Assembly: GCA_027919835.1 (NCBI GenBank)
Contig: JANVFP010000033.1
Location: 248,001 to 312,000 of the forward strand
From: Lentinula raphanica
Taxonomy: Eukaryota; Basidiomycota; Agaricomycetes; Agaricales; Omphalotaceae
Length of the DNA: 64,000 bases
Direction of reading: 5' to 3'
The translations under genes were made by a program, and so were the position numbers. The notes under the pieces were generated by a model that did no database searches, was not told where the DNA came from, and worked only from the letters and a program-made list of their open reading frames with translations. This document shows, one piece after another, positions 60,000-64,000 of the stretch. Numbering within the stretch: the first letter of the stretch is position 1; every line of letters begins with the position of its first letter.

Positions 60000-61317
60000 A
60001 TGGCACGAAATTCTGAGGATGTTTCCATTGCGTATGTAGCCTCTCAATGGCTGAAATTGGGATAACTGATTGCTGTCCGTGTTGCAGAATCATGGGTGGA
60101 ACGGGAACTGGGAAGACTTCGGCAAGCGATATTTCGATACAGTTATCATTTGTACACTGAAGTGTATCCTCTAGTTCACGAATCTCATTGGCGGTTCAGC
60201 GTTCATCGTCGGAAATGGCCTTGAATCATGCACCAAGCACATACAAACTCATAAATTTCCCTTTGAAGGCCACAATGTTACCCTTATCGATGTTCCTGGC
60301 TTCGATGATACCCATGAAAGCGATGCTGATATCCTCAAGATGATTGCTGATTTCCTCGCATCTGAGTAAGTGAACTCGTCATTTTCAATCGAATTCCAGA
60401 GAAATTGACTTCTCTGTTTCAGATACAAATCAGGTCGACGGCTCAATGGACTCATTTATCTTCATCGCATCTCCGACGTCAGGATGGGAGGCGCCTCGAA
60501 GCGCAACCTCGTCATGTTCGAAAAGCTCTGTGGTCAAGATGCTTTTCCGAATGTGGCCGTCGTGACAACACGTTGGGATCAGGAGGAGGAAGCTGTTGGT
60601 AGGGCACGATTAGAGGAGCTGAAAACGAAACCCCACCTATACAAACCCATCCTTGATGGTGGGGGCGCGATATTCCGTCACGAACGAACGGCGGAGTCTG
60701 CAGCGTCTATACTGTCTCATCTCGTTGCCAAGTCCCCGAAAACACTACTGATACAACACGAGATGGTCGAGGAGCACAAACCACTATCGGAAACCGCTGC
60801 AGGGATGGAACTTCAGCAGGAGATATTGAAGCAGGTGGAAAGACATCAGGCCGAGATGGAGGAGCTTCTAGACGAACTCAAGCGGAACAGGGATACATCT
60901 GAGCTCGAGGACCTCGAAGCGGAATGCAAGGCTCTCGAAGCACAGGCTATCCGCTGGCAAGAGGAAGCTAGAAAGCTTTCCGAATCGGCCCCATCTCCTC
61001 CAACAGCGATCGAACAAGGTTCGACAGAATATCCCCCGCCGCTGGTTCAGGCCTCTTTCCGCACGTCAGTCACGCCTGATATCAGTGTCCTCGCTAGCAA
61101 TCGCAGCGACAGTTATATAGGCAAAAGCGGAGACTATCGCGTCGATAAACTCGATAGACGTGATGAAAGCTATGACAGATTGGATCCTAACTGGGAGGGG
61201 ACGAAAGCCAAAATTGAGGTTGCAGTGAAGTATCTCCTAGGTATGATTTTTACAGTTCGGTATACAGCAGACGCGATCAAACGTGGGGTCGTAGCTGCCA
61301 CTGGGAGTCATAGGTAA
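60000..61317 (+). CDS. AIG1/septin-like GTPase (GTPase C)
   Basis: Introns 60032-60087, 60122-60174 (GC donor) and 60366-60422 assemble G1 M-G-G-T-G-T-G-K-T-S, F-T-N-L-I-G-G-S, G3 L-I-D-V-P-G-F-D-D, H-R-I-S-D-V-R-M-G, and the G4-like T-T-R-W-D. It lacks the long coiled coil of its neighbours; instead it has a shorter coil, a Ser/Pro-rich linker, and a C-terminal helix that is partly hydrophobic (V-K-Y-L-L-G-M-I-F-T-V), perhaps membrane-binding. Switch sequences differ from A and B (E-S-C-T for D-S-E/L-T), so it is an older paralogue. About 385 residues. Role unknown. Confidence 0.78.
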
Positions 61318-61924
61318 TCTAAATGCAATGTACTACATTACGAAGTAATGATTAGGCAATCGGTTCCAGTTTCACAAAGCTGTGCATATGCGCCCTAATG
61401 CAGCGCAGTGTAGCGCTCAGCAGGTTGAGTCCACCAGCATCGCAATCTACGCATGGTTCTGTTTTTGTCGTTGGTACGAGCCTCGATGTCTATATTGCGA
61501 TGCATGGCGCCGAGGGAGAATGGCATGGCTCGGAGCTACCCCAAGCCCTTGAGGTATATACGAGTTAAGATTGGAAGAGATAGGTGTCGCCTGATTGCCA
61601 TAGCAGTATAATTGTCTGTGTTTCTTGTCCTTGCGCGGGGGCTACACTTGTGGGGGATAACTGCATTCTTGATGAGCGCTGTTTCAGGTGCGGGACTTTT
61701 CCAATGACTGAACTAAATATCGGGTAGCGCCGCGTCACGCGCGCCAGTCTCCGACTCTTGAAAATCACAATGTATGTAGGAAAATGCATAGATTGATATC
61801 ATATACAGGTAGAAGATATATAAAGTTAGATCTCCCCATATCCATCCCAAAAAGATACAGTACCATCAGTCTGTGCTCTGAGACAAGATATGAACTGCTG
61901 TCAACATGGGCAATGGAAGATTTA

Positions 61925-62346
61925 CAGCGTATCCGGAAAACCTTGTCAGTGCACGTTATTTCGCCGGCGCAAAAAATAAAATAAAAAGAAAAGGTACCGA
62001 GTACAAGCGACTCTAAGCGACTCTAAGCGACTCTAAGCGAGCCAGATCACTGTCACCCTTGAAGTGTGCATCACACTCACAAGCCTTTTGCTCTCTCATT
62101 ATGGCCCACAATGGGCAGTTATGTGATGATTTGCATTGGTGGAAGCTTGATACCCATGCTTGATGCGCTTGAAGGCCATACAGACATGAAAATCTTTGAA
62201 AGGTGAGCTCCAGTAACAATGCTGATCCTGATATCCAATATCCCACCTCGCTTATACTCAATTACTTGCCTCGCTTATACTCGGTACCTTTTATTTTTCG
62301 GGCGGTCAAAAAAAACCTGCACTGACAAGGTTTTCCGGATATGCTG
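61925..62346. mobile_element. 422-bp inverted-repeat element flanked by TA (MITE-like)
   Basis: Left arm starts CAGCGTATCCGGAAAACC and the right arm, read in reverse, starts CAGCATATCCGGAAAACC. The first 29 bases match with one mismatch, and similarity continues, gapped, for about 80 bases to the GGTACCGAGTA block. Each end is next to a TA, as expected from Tc1/mariner-type insertion. No transposase inside. The centre holds a 10-bp tandem repeat (62009-62040, unit GACTCTAAGC). Confidence 0.75.
62009..62040. repeat. 10-bp tandem repeat GACTCTAAGC, three copies
   Basis: Three perfect copies plus two bases, near the inner end of the left arm of the inverted-repeat element. The right arm has related CTCGCTTATACTC words twice, so these may be subterminal repeats. 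Confidence 0.85.
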
Positions 62347-62394
62347 TAACTTACATAACAAGGTTGTGTTCACTGGGACCATTTCCCGGGGGGA

Positions 62395-62926
62395 TGGCAG
62401 CGGAGAATTCCGTGAAATCAACTGGTGCAACACCCCCCCGTGCGAATTGATAATGCCGTCGATCTTTGTCATCTGGCGCTCGAGCTGGCATATCGGCATT
62501 GATTCCGAAGACTGGTGAGTTAGTGTTGTGAGCGAGACCAGGGGAGCAAGCCTCACATCTGAGGGAAGGAAATAACTTCATTCTTCTGTATAACACTGCT
62601 AAGCTTACCTTATGTCTACAACTATTTTGCACCATTTAATTCAATCAATTTTTGTCAGTTTCTCAAAGTTCATGGCCTCTGGAGTCTGCAAAATGGTACG
62701 GAAAATTAGAACAGCCCTTTGTAAGTCAGCAAATAGCTATGAGCAAGTGATAAGTATAGCTTACTACTATATGTATCAGCAATGGAGACGAGATGTGCTC
62801 CAAATCTTTCAAACCTTGATTTGAACCTTCCGGCCATATTCTGGTGCCGCAGCGCTAATCACGGCAATGCAAAATTCCCACAGGGGGGGTGTTGCACCAG
62901 TTGATTTCATGGAACTCTCCGCTGCC
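62395..62926. repeat. Inverted repeat pair, 45-bp arms 442 bp apart
   Basis: Left arm 62395-62439 and right arm 62882-62926 are reverse complements with about two mismatches, sharing GAAATCAACTGGTGCAACAC next to a run of C. Weaker similarity extends outward. No clear target duplication was found, so it could be a second small element or an inverted duplication of a decayed gene segment. Confidence 0.7.
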
Positions 62927-64000
62927 CGCCCCCTGCCATTTCCCATTGCAAAGTGTGCAATGTCAGCACCAACATTGGCAACAACCTTTCCATGATCCAG
63001 TGCACCTTCAGGCTGCCATCTGCGGATGGAACCTGTGATTGGTTAGAGAGAAGTATGGATGATTCCAGGTGATAACATACCATCAGGGCCACCTGTGAAC
63101 AATGGCAGTCGATAGCCTCTGGTGATCCTCCATTCGAGATGTGTAATACCTCTGCCAGGACTGAAGTGGACATAATTGCGCAGTATAGGGTTGATCAATC
63201 TTGGTCAATGCGTTATCCAATAGACAATCAATGTGGACTGTTGTGTTTGCACAACAGATGATCCCAGGTTCTTTAGACTTCCACAACACATGGACATTAA
63301 GATCTTCAACAGCAGAGAACACACGGATATTGATGTTGACCCCTACATTGACGAGATGGGGACCATCACAATGTGTACCAATGATGATGATAGCTTTGAA
63401 AACTTTCCCGACAAGCCCTTCCTACAACAACTCAACATCAGCATAACTTTATCACAAAATTGCTCACCTGGTGCAACTTCAATATCTGACCATCTATTTT
63501 CTTGATATCCTTTGTACGAGTTCAGAAATGTACAATACTGTCAATGTTCATATTGTGAACAGAGAATGAAGAGGAGCATGGAGATTTGGATTCCACTCTA
63601 AAACAGAGTCAGAGTCAATAACCAATAGCGGACATGACGAAACAAACAGTACAGGCTACATGAAACATGGACAAAATTCAACCACGCTAATGAGGTATAA
63701 AGTCAGTTCTTAGTATAATGCCTTATGACAGGTCACTTAGCACGAACACAGAGTACGACTTCACGGATTCGTCAATCAAATTGTATTTATAGCGAGGTGT
63801 GGGGCGTTGTCAGAGATTCCGCACTATCTTATATCTCAAGTCGAACGCAGTCTTGTAAGATCTTTTAGATCAGCAATACTGGTCAGCAGAACGAAGTGAC
63901 ACAGATATACCAGTCGTAAGATCTGGACTAAGGGTTTGTTTTGAGTGGCTTCCACTCGGATAAGGGTTTTTAGGCTCGGAAAGCAACGGGATACCAGACG

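Larger units (their letters stand above)
61318..64000. other. Region without confident gene, containing inverted-repeat elements
   Basis: About 2.7 kb. Besides the elements at 61925-62346 and 62395-62926 there are short open frames on both strands. Minus-strand frames at 62907-63322 (containing S-W-Q-R-Y-Y and L-K-V-H-W-I-M-E-R) look like broken coding sequence, possibly a decayed gene or transposon, but could not be assigned. Confidence 0.4.

Noticed and set aside
62907..63322. Possible transposase fragments on the minus strand
   Set aside because: Some coding character, but no recognisable transposase motif and the frames are broken, so only mentioned in the region note.
1..64000. CRISPR arrays, tRNA or rRNA genes, bacterial operons
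   Set aside because: No regularly spaced repeats, no tRNA or rRNA signature noticed by eye; the gene structure is eukaryotic. A tRNAscan run was not possible.

Overview
The window is nuclear DNA from a filamentous basidiomycete, most probably an agaricomycete (mushroom-forming fungus). The evidence is the gene style (most introns 46-75 nt with GT...AG ends, genes on both strands, 0.2-2 kb spacers) and the families present: a DUF6699 protein, two F-box/LRR proteins, a Crinkler/RHS-like P-loop protein, a Pleurotus-type lipoxygenase, a GPI-anchored CFEM protein and a GPI-anchored aspartic protease. No viral, plasmid or bacterial sequence was recognised. Gene models were spliced by hand from reading-frame continuity, splice signals and remembered family motifs. 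No alignment or database search was run.

Layout. 1-20 kb: DUF6699 protein (-), a QDE-1-type RNA-dependent RNA polymerase (+), a damaged DUF1349 gene (-), a CLIP-170-like CAP-Gly protein (-), an F-box protein (-) and a secreted copper amine oxidase (-). 20-30 kb: a Ste7/Fuz7-type MAP kinase kinase (+), a single-pass membrane protein with a PPxY tail (+), an aspartic protease (+) and a secreted isochorismatase-fold hydrolase (-). 30-35.4 kb is gene-poor and holds a 448-bp tandem duplication. 35.4-37.6 kb: a Zn2Cys6 transcription factor (+).

39-52 kb is a rearranged DNA-repair neighbourhood. It contains an intact APN2 (AP endonuclease 2) whose 3' flank carries a 457-bp TIR element, a second F-box gene, a relic of the UVE1 upstream region, a truncated APN2 copy, a CFEM gene, a RING-CH membrane E3 ligase and UVE1 (UV damage endonuclease), which carries an apparent frameshift. 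APN2 is whole on the left and broken on the right. CFEM is broken on the left and whole on the right. This suggests a segmental duplication followed by decay.

52-61.3 kb: a Crinkler/RHS-like NTPase and three related AIG1/septin-like GTPase genes. The middle GTPase appears to be spliced in frame to a complete lipoxygenase catalytic domain, giving a GTPase-coiled coil-lipoxygenase fusion. This is the most novel feature of the window. 61.3-64 kb has no confident gene but contains two inverted-repeat elements.

Working together: APN2 and UVE1 both act on damaged DNA and share duplicated flanks. The GTPase/lipoxygenase/Crinkler-like block looks like an accessory island, perhaps for defence, self/non-self recognition or oxylipin signalling; that role is inference only.
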